15,550 bases of DNA from Verrucomicrobiales bacterium (GTDB lineage Bacteria; Verrucomicrobiota; Verrucomicrobiia; Verrucomicrobiales; DEV007). The DNA lies in NCBI GenBank assembly GCA_013911195.1, contig JACETS010000044.1:1-15550 (forward strand). The letters are read 5' to 3'. The notes below the pieces were generated by a model, which worked only from the letters and a program-made list of their open reading frames with translations, was not told the origin of the DNA and ran no database searches. A program made the position numbers and the translations under genes. Below, piece after piece: positions 1 to 7,811 of the stretch (its first letter is position 1; each line of letters starts with the position of its first letter).

Positions 1-537
1 ATTATGATCACGAATAAAAGCTCTCCATTTTCCATCAGGTGAAACCTCTCTACTGGGCTTAAATGAATCTGTTTGTTGTTCTTTTTGTTTATTTGTTTTA
101 TCACGCTCTGACCCTTTGGACTGACCCGGGAATTGCGATTTATCTATTTCACTAATATTATAATTATTTAAATCACACTTATAAGTACGCCCCATTGCTT
201 GAAAATAGAGCTCGTCCTTTTTTACATCAAAATTAAGACGATCGATTGGTAGGTTTGATGAAACTGTCTTTGCCTTTGTAATTGATGACAAGGATTCCGC
301 TAGCTTTTTATGATTAAAGGCGAGACGACGCTCGCCTTTTTCTACATCAACAAAAATAAACTCTCGCGCGCCTTTAGGCAGATCATTACGATACCAAAAA
401 TGAGAATTATCCTCAGACCATTGCGGATTGATTTTAGATTTATAAATGTTGGCATGGCTTATACCCGAAAGAGAAGCAATAAATCCGAGAGTAAAAATTA
501 AAACCTTTGATATAATAGTTTTGCTATTTTTTTTCAT
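1..537 (-). CDS. DPP-IV-like S9 family peptidase, N-terminal part (cut by left edge)
   Basis: An open frame runs on the minus strand from an ATG at 537 to the window edge, giving 179 residues with no stop, so the C-terminal part, including any catalytic Ser-Asp-His triad, lies outside. Residues 1-29 form a signal peptide: a KKNSK basic start, a hydrophobic core, and an SHA-N type cleavage site, so the product is probably exported to the periplasm. What follows resembles the N-terminal beta-propeller of dipeptidyl-peptidase IV/prolyl oligopeptidase (S9) enzymes: 'PQWSEDNSHFWYRND' near residue 38, 'FVDVEKGERRLAF' near 63, a Lys/Gln-rich spacer, then 'VSPDGKWRAFIRDHN' at the edge. That last motif is the S9B blade signature. 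These enzymes remove dipeptides from peptide N-termini. The gene lies 70 bases downstream of tRNA-Cys on the same strand and may be read from the same promoter. No Shine-Dalgarno is visible. The family is fairly sure; exact specificity is not. Confidence 0.78.
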   Translation of the reverse strand, partial: MKKNSKTIISKVLIFTLGFIASLSGISHANIYKSKINPQWSEDNSHFWYRNDLPKGAREFIFVDVEKGERRLAFNHKKLAESLSSITKAKTVSSNLPIDRLNFDVKKDELYFQAMGRTYKCDLNNYNISEIDKSQFPGQSKGSERDKTNKQKEQQTDSFKPSREVSPDGKWRAFIRDHN

Positions 538-607
538 AGTCGTTTATCAAAGATTGATATTAAATCACTGCTATGGCAATCAACAATCATTTACTCGATT
601 AGAAAAA

Positions 608-678
608 AGGCGAGGGCGGGAATCGAACCCGCGATACCGGTTTTGCAGACCAGCGCATTACCACTTTGCTACCTCGCC
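608..678 (-). tRNA. tRNA-Cys (anticodon GCA)
   Basis: The minus strand folds as a complete tRNA of 71 bases. The acceptor stem GGCGAGG/CCTCGCC pairs perfectly. The D arm has the GG of the loop, the anticodon stem CTGGT/ACCGG closes the loop CTGCAAA, so the anticodon is GCA (Cys). The variable loop is four bases, and the T arm GCGGG/CCCGC holds the loop TTCGATT. The discriminator base is U73, the known identity element of cysteine tRNAs. CCA is not encoded and must be added afterwards. A run of T (about six) follows the acceptor stem and may contribute to termination or processing. Confidence 0.96.
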
Positions 679-724
679 ATTAAATTAAATGATTTATCTA
701 AGTAAGATTTCTTAGGCAGCAAGT

Positions 725-753
725 TAGATATCCTCAGGTGTTAAAGCTGTCAA
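725..753 (-). promoter_or_regulatory. Probable sigma-70-type promoter of tRNA-Cys
   Basis: On the minus strand a perfect -35 box TTGACA (753-748) is separated by 17 bases from TATCTA (730-725, four of six matches to TATAAT). Transcription would begin near 718, giving a 5' leader of about 40 bases before the mature tRNA. The ideal spacing, the perfect -35 box and the position before a tRNA make this the best promoter in the window. It would also serve the S9 peptidase if transcription reads through. Confidence 0.6.
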
Positions 754-838
754 TGGCTGGTAAAGCTTTTAATCACTCTATTTATTTAAGGAATGCTTAC
801 CAATTCGAGTAAATGGTGATATTTTATCTGTAAAGTTC

Positions 839-1291
839 ATGAGAGCACTTATTCAAAGGGTATCTTCGGCATCCGTTCAAATTGATAATAAAGTATTTAG
901 CAAAATAGGGAATGGACTTCTAGTTTTGTTGGGCATTGAGAATGAAGATTCTGATTCCGATATTGAATGGTTAAGCTCAAAAATATCTCAGATGAGAATC
1001 TTTGATGACAAAAACGACCACATGAACCTTTCGGTCAATGATATCAATGGTGAAGTTCTTGTCGTCAGCCAATTTACTCTTCACGCGAGTACTAAGAAAG
1101 GAAACAGGCCTTCATACATTCGAGCTTCAAAACCAGATCACGCCGTTCCGATGTATGAAGCATTTATTTTGCAGATGAAAGATAAGATACTGAATGGTGT
1201 ATCCTCAGGTCAATTCGGTGCATGCATGCAGGTCGACCTCGTCAATGATGGCCCTGTAACTATTTGGATTGATTCCAAGAGTCGCGAATAG
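839..1291 (+). CDS. dtd: D-aminoacyl-tRNA deacylase (D-Tyr-tRNA deacylase)
   Basis: The 150-residue product matches bacterial DTD in length and order of motifs. It starts 'MRALIQRVSSASV', has the active-site SQFTL motif at residues 77-81, and ends with 'QVDLVNDGPVT', whose Gly138-Pro139 pair is the family's Gly-cisPro chiral filter. DTD is a cytoplasmic dimer that hydrolyses D-amino acids (and glycine misattached to tRNA-Ala) from tRNA, freeing the tRNA for proper charging. The ATG fits the conserved N-terminus exactly although no Shine-Dalgarno precedes it. It is transcribed divergently from tRNA-Cys and converges on the next gene with three bases between the stop codons. Confidence 0.95.
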   Translation: MRALIQRVSSASVQIDNKVFSKIGNGLLVLLGIENEDSDSDIEWLSSKISQMRIFDDKNDHMNLSVNDINGEVLVVSQFTLHASTKKGNRPSYIRASKPDHAVPMYEAFILQMKDKILNGVSSGQFGACMQVDLVNDGPVTIWIDSKSRE

Positions 1292-1294
1292 ATT

Positions 1295-2140
1295 TTACGA
1301 TTCCTCGGTCTTTTCTTCTCTGACTGTTTTCTGTCTCAGTCGAATTGCAGTACCACAGTACATACATCTCATCCAACGAAAAAGAATCAGATGAAGTGCG
1401 CTACCAAATACATAACCTAATAAAGGCAATCTATGTGCAAGTCGGTGTTTGTCACATCGTCTAGATCTATACAAGTGACAGCTGCATACCCTACACCTTG
1501 TCTGCTGAGTAGCTACAAAATGAATAATACATAATAACAAAAAACTACTTACTACAGGAAGGACAACCCAGAGTCCAAATTCTGTTGTATTAACATATAA
1601 AGATAAAGGAAGAATGACAAGCGTTGCGATCAATGAAAACCGCGTCATCAAAACAAGTAGACTTGTAAAAACTAATTTCCCCGGCTCAGGATAAGGAAGG
1701 CCTCGCTCTATAAATTTAGGAAACCTCCCGGACAAAAAATTAGGCTTCTCTTCTAAACCGGTCCTACTACCTACTCGTCTTCCCTCAAGAGGGCTCACTT
1801 TAGTTTTACCCTCTCTATACTCGTCAACGCTAACTATATTTGATTTATCAAAAAAATCTTTTTCAGACTCTTCAGATTGAAAAGGCTTAACTTCATTGAT
1901 TTCTATTGTATTCGAACTTGTTAAATCAACAGGTTCATTGCCTGTAAGAGGGCTATTAAATTTAAGGGCTTCTATTGGCTCCTGGGCATTGTTGGTGATT
2001 ATAACCTCTTCGAAGTCATCAATATCATTTTCATCAATAGAATTTATTTCGGTCCAATCTATAGAAGATCCATCATTATTTCCATCATCTGAGGAAATAA
2101 ATGATTCTTCTTCTTTAGAGCTGTCTGAATTGATGCCCAC
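1295..2140 (-). CDS. Uncharacterised membrane protein with acidic N-tail and Cys-rich C-terminal domain
   Basis: I do not recognise a named family. The 281-residue protein has three parts. Residues 1-135 are Ser/Asp/Glu-rich and look disordered. Residues 156-182 and 188-210 are hydrophobic and probably two membrane segments joined by a short loop (YVNTTEF). Residues 216-270 are basic and Cys-rich, with CxxC at 216-219, further C221, C229, H222 and H232, and a second CxxC at 259-262 followed by G, as in zinc ribbons; the hydrophobic stretch 239-255 sits between the two CxxC pairs. Metal binding is inferred from this spacing. The start is GTG at 2140, preceded at about eight bases by GGAA, one of the few Shine-Dalgarno-like sequences here. 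It lies 38 bases downstream of valS on the same strand and is probably co-transcribed. I recall similar Cys-rich tails in Verrucomicrobiota hypothetical proteins, but cannot check. Confidence 0.75.
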   Translation of the reverse strand: MGINSDSSKEEESFISSDDGNNDGSSIDWTEINSIDENDIDDFEEVIITNNAQEPIEALKFNSPLTGNEPVDLTSSNTIEINEVKPFQSEESEKDFFDKSNIVSVDEYREGKTKVSPLEGRRVGSRTGLEEKPNFLSGRFPKFIERGLPYPEPGKLVFTSLLVLMTRFSLIATLVILPLSLYVNTTEFGLWVVLPVVSSFLLLCIIHFVATQQTRCRVCSCHLYRSRRCDKHRLAHRLPLLGYVFGSALHLILFRWMRCMYCGTAIRLRQKTVREEKTEES

Positions 2141-2178
2141 TAATTAATTCCAATTTTATTTGGTAAAGATCTACACAG

Positions 2179-4893
2179 TTACGATAGGTTCTGCAACATT
2201 TCCTGCAGCTGCTCTAACTTTTTTCTCAAAGAGTCTTTTCGGTCAAGGTTTTCTTGCACGATTTCAGCAGGGGCACGCTCGGTAAAATTAGGATTAGATA
2301 GTTTTCCTTGTATCTGCTTTAAATCCTTATCCGTTTTATCGATTTCCTTATTAATTCTGGTTTTTTCAGCTTCAATATCAACGAGACCCTCAAGGGGCAT
2401 AAACATTTTCCCAATTGGAGTGAGGAAAGTAGGGGTGCCTGGACTTACCTCATAAGTATCATCAATTATTATTTCTCCAGCACCACTAAGTAGTTTAAAA
2501 ACATCTAACTCGTCAATGACCCAAGTTTCTTGGGGTTGAAGATAAAATTTTACATTACGGTTGGCCGCCAAATTGTACTGTGCCTTGATGTGCCTAGCCT
2601 TTGTAGTAGCTTCATGAATTGCATTCGTTCTCTGACCTGCTTTAAGAACTAAATCTTTATCATATTTATCAAGTATCTTTTCATTAGGCAGGATTCGCTG
2701 CATTAAAAGCTCACCGTCTTTACCAAACCCAAGTTTTTCCCATAGTTCCTCTGTAATGTGAGGCATATAAGGATGAAGCTGAATTAAATATCCTGAAAGA
2801 ATTGTATCAACCACAGCCAATACTGTCTTCTTACGGCTCTGATCAGCATCATTCCTCAAGCACAACTTAATTGATTCAAGATACCAGTCACAAAACTGAC
2901 TCCAGAAAAAATCATATAAACGGTTAGCAATTTCTTGGAATTTATATGATGAATATCCTGCGCTAAGTTCATCATTAAGAGAATCTAGCTTTTGAAGAAT
3001 ATCGATATCATAGATAGATAGTTTATCGACTTCAGGAAGTTCGTTGACTCCATCGGTAGCTCCCTGCATCTGACGAAATCTTGATGCGTTCCACAATTTA
3101 TTTGCAAAGTTACGACCTTCTTCTACCTGAGGATAGTCCCTGCCCCCTTCATCATCTTTGTTATTATTTTCAATGAATCTAACATCTGTCCCAGAAGGAG
3201 CGATTCGCATGATTGAAAATCTAAGTGCATCAGCCCCATACTTAGCTATGAGATCTAGCGGGTCTGGTGAATTGCCCAGACTCTTAGACATTTTTCTGCC
3301 TTTTTTATCTCTAATTATACTTGTAAAGAAAACGTTGGAAAAAGGCTTCTCACCGGTAAACTCATAACCAGCCATGATCATTCGAGCCACCCAAAAGAAG
3401 ATAATATCGGGTCCTGTTACAAGATCGGCCGTAGGATAAAACTTTTTTCTTGTTGGTTCATCCATCGTTGCAAAAGGCCATAACCATGAGCTAAACCAAG
3501 TGTCTAAAACATCATCGTCTTGAATCCAATTGTCTTGATCTTCAGGAGGCTCAATCCCTACATGCAAAGCATCTCCAGCTGTTTCCTTATCAAGTGACTC
3601 GGCTCGTTGAAGCTCTTCGGCTCTGTCTTTTCGATACCAAACTGGAATGCGATGCCCCCACCACAGCTGTCTACTAATACACCAATCCTGAATATTCTGC
3701 ATCCAGTGACTGTAAGTTTTGGCCCACCGCTCCGGTCTGAATTGAATGTCTTTTTCAGCAACGGCAGAAGTTGATTCTTCAACTTTTGGATATTTCAAAA
3801 ACCATTGCATTGAGATTCTAGGCTCAATTGGAACATCTGCTCTTTCGCTAAATCCTACATTATTTTCATAATCTTCGACCCTGTCGAGTAAACCCATGCT
3901 TTCAAGTTTTTCAGCAACATGATTCCTGGCTTCAAAACGATCCATCCCAGAAAATTCTTCTCCAGCAAGTTCATTAAGTGATCCATCAGGATTAAGAACA
4001 TCAATAATTTCTAAATTATTTTTGATACCTATTTCAAAATCAGCTTTGTCATGTGCCGGAGTAACTTTAAGAACACCTGTACCAAATTCTGGATCAATGT
4101 GTTCGTCGGCTATAATTGGTATTTCAGCCTTAGGAAAAGGCCTGAGTGCTTTTTGACCGATTAGATCTGCATACCTTTCATCATTTGGATTAACTGCAAC
4201 TGCACTATCACCCATTAGAGTTTCCGGTCGAGTCGTTGCAATTTCTAAAAACTCTCCTTCACGTCCTACGATTTCATACCTCATGTAGTAAAGTTTACTT
4301 TTTTGAGGTTTCATGATGACTTCTTCATCTGAGAGTGCTGTTAATGATGAAGGGCACCAATTCACCATTCTTTTTCCTCTATAGATTTTTCCACTCTCAA
4401 AAAAGTGAACAAAGCATTTTTGGACCTCGATAGAATAATCAGGATCCATGGTGAATCGCTCTCTGTCCCAATCGCATGAGCAACCTAACTTTTGAAGCTG
4501 TTTAATAATAATTCCACCATGCTTTTCTTTCCATTCCCATGCACGATCTAAAAAAGCTTCACGACCTATGTCGCGTCGCCCCTTACCCTCAGACTCTCTT
4601 AAATGTTTTTCTACTTTTGATTGAGTCGCAATACCTGCATGGTCAGTACCAGGCAACCATAGAACTTCTTTACCTTTAGCTCGAGCACGTCTCGCTAGAA
4701 CATCCTGAATAGTATTATTAAGAACATGACCAAGAGTTAATACTCCCGTAACATTAGGTGGTGGGATTACAATACCGTAATCTGATTTATCAGAATCAGG
4801 GTTTGCATGGAATGCTTTTGCGCTAATCCACTTGGAAAACCACTTTTCTTCAACTTCTGTTGGTTCGTAAGCCTTTGGTATTTCGACTGACAT
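2179..4893 (-). CDS. valS: Valyl-tRNA synthetase
   Basis: This class I synthetase joins valine to tRNA-Val in the cytoplasm. I chose the ATG at 4893 (904 residues); the frame stays open to a TTG at 4923, which would add ten residues without family-like sequence or a ribosome site. Numbering from the ATG: the nucleotide-binding region is 'PPPNVTGVLTLGHVLNN', with the HIGH motif as TLGH at 53-56; 'GTDHAGIATQ' lies at 82-91; the editing (CP1) domain carries 'TTRPETLMGD' at 220-229; KMSKS is intact at 534-538; an anticodon-binding domain follows. The last 70 or so residues are a Lys/Glu-rich coiled coil, the C-terminal tRNA-binding arm of ValRS. Length is normal (E. coli 951, others near 880). 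The 281-residue membrane protein gene follows on the same strand; upstream lies the divergent amidase gene. Confidence 0.96.
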   Translation of the reverse strand: MSVEIPKAYEPTEVEEKWFSKWISAKAFHANPDSDKSDYGIVIPPPNVTGVLTLGHVLNNTIQDVLARRARAKGKEVLWLPGTDHAGIATQSKVEKHLRESEGKGRRDIGREAFLDRAWEWKEKHGGIIIKQLQKLGCSCDWDRERFTMDPDYSIEVQKCFVHFFESGKIYRGKRMVNWCPSSLTALSDEEVIMKPQKSKLYYMRYEIVGREGEFLEIATTRPETLMGDSAVAVNPNDERYADLIGQKALRPFPKAEIPIIADEHIDPEFGTGVLKVTPAHDKADFEIGIKNNLEIIDVLNPDGSLNELAGEEFSGMDRFEARNHVAEKLESMGLLDRVEDYENNVGFSERADVPIEPRISMQWFLKYPKVEESTSAVAEKDIQFRPERWAKTYSHWMQNIQDWCISRQLWWGHRIPVWYRKDRAEELQRAESLDKETAGDALHVGIEPPEDQDNWIQDDDVLDTWFSSWLWPFATMDEPTRKKFYPTADLVTGPDIIFFWVARMIMAGYEFTGEKPFSNVFFTSIIRDKKGRKMSKSLGNSPDPLDLIAKYGADALRFSIMRIAPSGTDVRFIENNNKDDEGGRDYPQVEEGRNFANKLWNASRFRQMQGATDGVNELPEVDKLSIYDIDILQKLDSLNDELSAGYSSYKFQEIANRLYDFFWSQFCDWYLESIKLCLRNDADQSRKKTVLAVVDTILSGYLIQLHPYMPHITEELWEKLGFGKDGELLMQRILPNEKILDKYDKDLVLKAGQRTNAIHEATTKARHIKAQYNLAANRNVKFYLQPQETWVIDELDVFKLLSGAGEIIIDDTYEVSPGTPTFLTPIGKMFMPLEGLVDIEAEKTRINKEIDKTDKDLKQIQGKLSNPNFTERAPAEIVQENLDRKDSLRKKLEQLQEMLQNLS

Positions 4894-4959
4894 GAGATCG
4901 GAAATAACTTGATTGGAACCCAATTTGCAAAATCTAATTAATGGTGAATTAAATAATAA

Positions 4960-5151
4960 TATAATTATATTGCCCTTATTCCCAAAAATTCAGTTAAAAA
5001 CCCCCTTTTTGCCCTGATCAATTCTTTACATAAATTTGAAAAAAAATGTATCTGTAAGCCCCTATTACTGGCTCTTGCGGTTTTCTTTCTAATAAATTGC
5101 ATAGCCCGTGGAGAAGCATGGACGGTCATTAAGCACAGTGGGCGTGATTAT
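4960..5151 (+). other. Unannotated 5' coding extension of the amidase: signal peptide without a standard start codon
   Basis: The amidase reading frame continues upstream of the GTG at 5152, open back to a TAA at 4957-4959. It encodes a basic stretch 'KFEKKCICK' (5032-5058), the hydrophobic core 'PLLLALAVFFLIN', then 'CIARGEAWTVIKHSGRDYV' leading straight into the amidase. This is a convincing signal peptide, with cleavage likely after ARGEA, plus the first strand of the N-terminal domain. There is no in-frame ATG, GTG or TTG in the stretch. Possible rare starts are CTG at 5014, ATT at 4969 or 4978, or ATC at 5017. The ATG at 5046 is in another frame and stops after three codons. A TATAAT sequence at 4960-4965 could be a -10 box, but no good -35 accompanies it and the region is very AT-rich. 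Confidence 0.6.
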
Positions 5152-6009
5152 GTGACTGCCAAAAACATAAAAAATTTTTATAGGTTCGATGCTCTCAACA
5201 TTTCAAATGGATCATTAAATTTCAAGTCTTCCAAGATTAACATGACCATCAAAAATGGATCTGATAATCTATATATAAACACGGTTCTATTTAGACTAAG
5301 CTATAAAATTATTCAAAAGAATGGTCATTATCTTTTCTCAAGAATTGATCTAGCTAAGTTAATTGATCCTGTTCTTCGTCCAAGCTACATAAAAACTGCA
5401 AAAAGATTTGATACTGTGATTATTGATCCTGGTCATGGGGGTACTGACCCGGGAAGCGTAAATGGTTATGGTAAGGAAAAAGATTTTAATTTAAGACTGT
5501 CCAAGATTTTAATGAAGGATCTGGAGCGCAAGGGATTCAGAGTAAGGATGACAAGATCATCAGATGTTTATCCAACATTAGGGCAACGAGTACAATTCGC
5601 TAACAGAATACCTAATGCGATATTCGTCTCAATTCATTTTAATTCTTTTGTGAGCAACACTGCGAAAGGCATAGAAACTTACGCTCTAAGCCCCCAAGGC
5701 TCTGGAACTCATAATGATCGAGGAATTCGGAATAGCTTCTTAGCGGGGAATAGAAGAGATTCTGAAAACATCGCACTAGCAACAGCAGTTCATGCATCAG
5801 TGATGAAAAAGTCACAGGCTGAGGACCGCGGAATTAAGAGAGATCGATTTACTGTACTAGCCGGCTTATCTATGCCAGCTATCTTGGTAGAGGGAGGTTT
5901 TTTGAGTAATCCAACCGAGGCAAAAAAAATCGCAAGCTCCTCTTATTTGTCAATACTATCCAGTGGGATAGCAAATGGAATCGTGACTTACAGAAATGCT
6001 CTTCGCTAG
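5152..6009 (+). CDS. N-acetylmuramoyl-L-alanine amidase (Amidase_3), exported
   Basis: This zinc enzyme cleaves the bond between N-acetylmuramic acid and L-alanine in peptidoglycan. Numbered from the GTG at 5152, the Amidase_3 domain spans about 86-280. Visible ligands are H95 (IDPGHGG), E109 (YGKEKDFN) and H162 (SIHFNS), with the catalytic glutamate E247 (LVEGGFLSN). Residues 1-75 look like the small N-terminal domain related to copper-amine-oxidase-N/AMIN-type wall-binding modules. The GTG is only the first conventional start codon: the true protein almost certainly begins upstream, in the signal-peptide-coding stretch 5014-5151, and acts in the periplasm. No LysM or repeat domain is present. 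It converges on gmk with a four-base overlap at 6006-6009. Confidence 0.9.
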   Translation: MTAKNIKNFYRFDALNISNGSLNFKSSKINMTIKNGSDNLYINTVLFRLSYKIIQKNGHYLFSRIDLAKLIDPVLRPSYIKTAKRFDTVIIDPGHGGTDPGSVNGYGKEKDFNLRLSKILMKDLERKGFRVRMTRSSDVYPTLGQRVQFANRIPNAIFVSIHFNSFVSNTAKGIETYALSPQGSGTHNDRGIRNSFLAGNRRDSENIALATAVHASVMKKSQAEDRGIKRDRFTVLAGLSMPAILVEGGFLSNPTEAKKIASSSYLSILSSGIANGIVTYRNALR

Positions 6010-6629
6010 CTAGATATCCTACTTACTTTGATTCTTTCAGAATTTATTATTGAAGATAAAACGCTGAAATCATCTTCAGGCGTACCACTGATGATATAAT
6101 AGGTGTAATGATTCCACTCCTCCAACTCAGATTTGGCAGTTACCATTCTTAATTCAAAAGTCTCGTCATCTTCACTGCCTCTACCCCGCAATCTAGATTC
6201 AAGTTCTGATACATCCTTGGTTGTAATGAAAATATCGACCAGAGCATTAGAAATAACTGAATCCTGGCATTCTCTTACCTGTTGAGCTCCTTGGACATCA
6301 ATATCCATTATAATATCGATCCCATCCTCAAGAGCATCTTTAACAGAGCTTTTTAAGGTTCCATAATTCCATTTGTGCACAATTGCATGCTCAAGAAATT
6401 CATCGTTTTCAACTTTTGAATTGAATTCATCCTTATTTAAGAAATGATATTCTTTCCCATTAACCTCTCCCTCTCTGGGTTTTCGAGTAGTACATGAAAT
6501 GGAAAATTTCATATTATCAAACTCTTCAAGTGCCCTTTTTAAGAGAGTCGATTTGCCAGATCCTGCAGGCCCCGAGAGCAAAAACAAAATGCCTGATCGC
6601 GATTTTTGTATCTGATATAAGTTTTGCAT
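6006..6629 (-). CDS. gmk: Guanylate kinase
   Basis: The 207-residue product converts GMP plus ATP to GDP plus ADP, the committed step from GMP to GTP/dGTP. The Walker A loop 'GPAGSGKST' is at 20-28. 'SCTTRKPREGEVNGKEYHF' at 45-63 is the GMP-binding segment, with the family's TTR-x-PR-x-GE-x-G-x-Y pattern; 'FLEHA' (78-82) and 'YGT' (89-91) match the family; 'DIDVQGAQQVR' (109-119) is the usual core strand; 'RLRGRGSEDDE' is the Arg-rich lid. Length equals that of E. coli Gmk. The ATG lies six bases after the yicC stop, and the yicC-gmk order is widely conserved, so the two are one operon. Its stop overlaps that of the convergent amidase. Confidence 0.97.
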   Translation of the reverse strand: MQNLYQIQKSRSGILFLLSGPAGSGKSTLLKRALEEFDNMKFSISCTTRKPREGEVNGKEYHFLNKDEFNSKVENDEFLEHAIVHKWNYGTLKSSVKDALEDGIDIIMDIDVQGAQQVRECQDSVISNALVDIFITTKDVSELESRLRGRGSEDDETFELRMVTAKSELEEWNHYTYYIISGTPEDDFSVLSSIINSERIKVSRISS

Positions 6630-6635
6630 GATGAT

Positions 6636-7511
6636 TTATTCTACGTTCTGAACTTGTTCTCTTATTTTCTCAAGTTCGGTTTTTGACTCCACTATTATTT
6701 GGGCAATTTCTGCGTCATTAGCCTTACTTCCAATAGTATTTAATTCACGACTAATTTCCTGAACAAGAAAATCTAATGGCCTTCCAACCGCCTCTTCACT
6801 ATTAAAATATTTTTCTGATTGAATGAAATGACTTTGGAGTCGAGTTATCTCCTCCGAGATATCACATCGTTCTGCAAAAATTCCGATCTCTTTAACGACG
6901 CGCTCATCATCCAAATTCAAATCTAAGCCCGAGGCTGATAATCTTTTGAATAAATTTTCTCGGTGATACTCCACAACTTTTGATGAGCGTTTAGAAATCA
7001 GGTCTAGATTCGAACGCATTATATTTAATCGGGATTCAAGGTCTGCTTTCAAATATGCGCCCTCGTCTAATCTCATTTGGATCAAATTCTTAATTGCCTC
7101 AGACACAGTGCCTTCGATAATCGACCAAGCATGATCGGGTTCAGGCAAATTAACTCCAAATGTTATTACCCCATTGGCTCGCATCGGATCAAAGTTTTTC
7201 CTAAGACTTTCATTGTTGAGTTTCGACTCCAACTTCTCTAATGCAAGATAGTACTGTTGCGCTAGGTCTTCGTTAACATTAAGCACTCCTCCCTCCGAAC
7301 TTGATGCTTTGACATGAATATTGACATTGACTCTTCCTCTAGAAATCGATTTTTTCACGATCTTTCTAATCCGAGTTTCAAGAGAAACTAATTCTCGTGG
7401 CAAGTTTATCACGATGTCTGCTTGTTTTCTATTAACAGAGGAAATTTCTACGCGATAGATAAGGTCATCCTTAAGAATTTCACCATTTCCAAATCCAGTC
7501 ATACTTTTCAT
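6636..7511 (-). CDS. yicC: YicC family endoribonuclease
   Basis: The 291-residue product matches YicC in length (E. coli 287) and in both halves. The N-terminus 'MKSMTGFGNGE' is the hallmark start of YicC_N, followed by 'VEISSVNRKQADI'. The C-terminal DUF1732 half holds 'AERCDISEEITRLQSHF' (213-229) and 'GRPLDFLVQEISRELNTIGSKA' around 243-264, the most conserved part of the family. YicC-like proteins are endoribonucleases; in E. coli YicC is linked to decay of the small RNA RyhB. Whether that role applies here is unknown. The start ATG gives the family N-terminus; an AAGG lies too close to it to be a normal ribosome site but suits Met4. It is first in the yicC-gmk operon and divergent from leuA. 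Confidence 0.95.
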   Translation of the reverse strand: MKSMTGFGNGEILKDDLIYRVEISSVNRKQADIVINLPRELVSLETRIRKIVKKSISRGRVNVNIHVKASSSEGGVLNVNEDLAQQYYLALEKLESKLNNESLRKNFDPMRANGVITFGVNLPEPDHAWSIIEGTVSEAIKNLIQMRLDEGAYLKADLESRLNIMRSNLDLISKRSSKVVEYHRENLFKRLSASGLDLNLDDERVVKEIGIFAERCDISEEITRLQSHFIQSEKYFNSEEAVGRPLDFLVQEISRELNTIGSKANDAEIAQIIVESKTELEKIREQVQNVE

Positions 7512-7683
7512 ATCCTTTTAAGAAAAGAGCCAACAAGCCTGAATGACAAACTCAAACTAACTAATTAAAGGAAATTCTATGTCTTGAGTAGAATAATTGC
7601 TAGCCGGCAACTTTATAATCTCGATTGAATTGAACTTTTATTTTTTCTCAATAATTCAAATTAATGCATGCTGACAGGGAATA

Positions 7684-7711
7684 TTGACTTCGTAAATCCA
7701 AGCCTTATGTT
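7684..7711 (+). promoter_or_regulatory. Possible leuA promoter
   Basis: TTGACT (7684-7689, five of six to consensus) is followed after 16 bases by TATGTT (7706-7711, four of six). Transcription would start near 7718, giving a leader of about 155 bases before leuA. The match is moderate in AT-rich DNA, so this is tentative. Confidence 0.3.
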
Positions 7712-7727
7712 GTTGTTCGCCTGAATT

Positions 7728-7811
7728 ATGAAAGAGCTAAGAAATAATTTTGCAGTAATGACTGAGGTTAACTTGCCACAATCAGTTCAGTTACTATTTC
7801 TTGGCGAATAG
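7728..7811 (+). other. Possible leader-peptide frame upstream of leuA
   Basis: An ATG-to-TAG frame of 27 codons starts about ten bases after the predicted transcription start. Five residues are Leu and three Val, and the end reads 'SVQLLFLGE', with Leu codons TTA, CTA and CTT close together. Downstream, ACCAAT (7820-7825) can pair with ATTGGT (7848-7853), followed by GATTTTT, 14 bases before leuA. This is reminiscent of Leu-dependent attenuation, but the stem is only six base pairs and AT-rich, the loop is 22 bases, and no ribosome site is seen. Chance is a fair alternative. Confidence 0.2.

Noticed and set aside
446..688. An 80-codon plus-strand frame overlapping the tRNA
   Set aside because: It is antisense to tRNA-Cys and to the signal-peptide end of the S9 peptidase, so it is a chance frame.
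3558..3782. A 74-codon minus-strand frame in valS
   Set aside because: It is an out-of-frame shadow of valS, whose own frame is continuous and conserved here.
4960..4965. Perfect TATAAT as a -10 box for the amidase
   Set aside because: No acceptable -35 lies 16-18 bases upstream, and the region is so AT-rich that the hexamer is expected by chance; noted only as a possibility.
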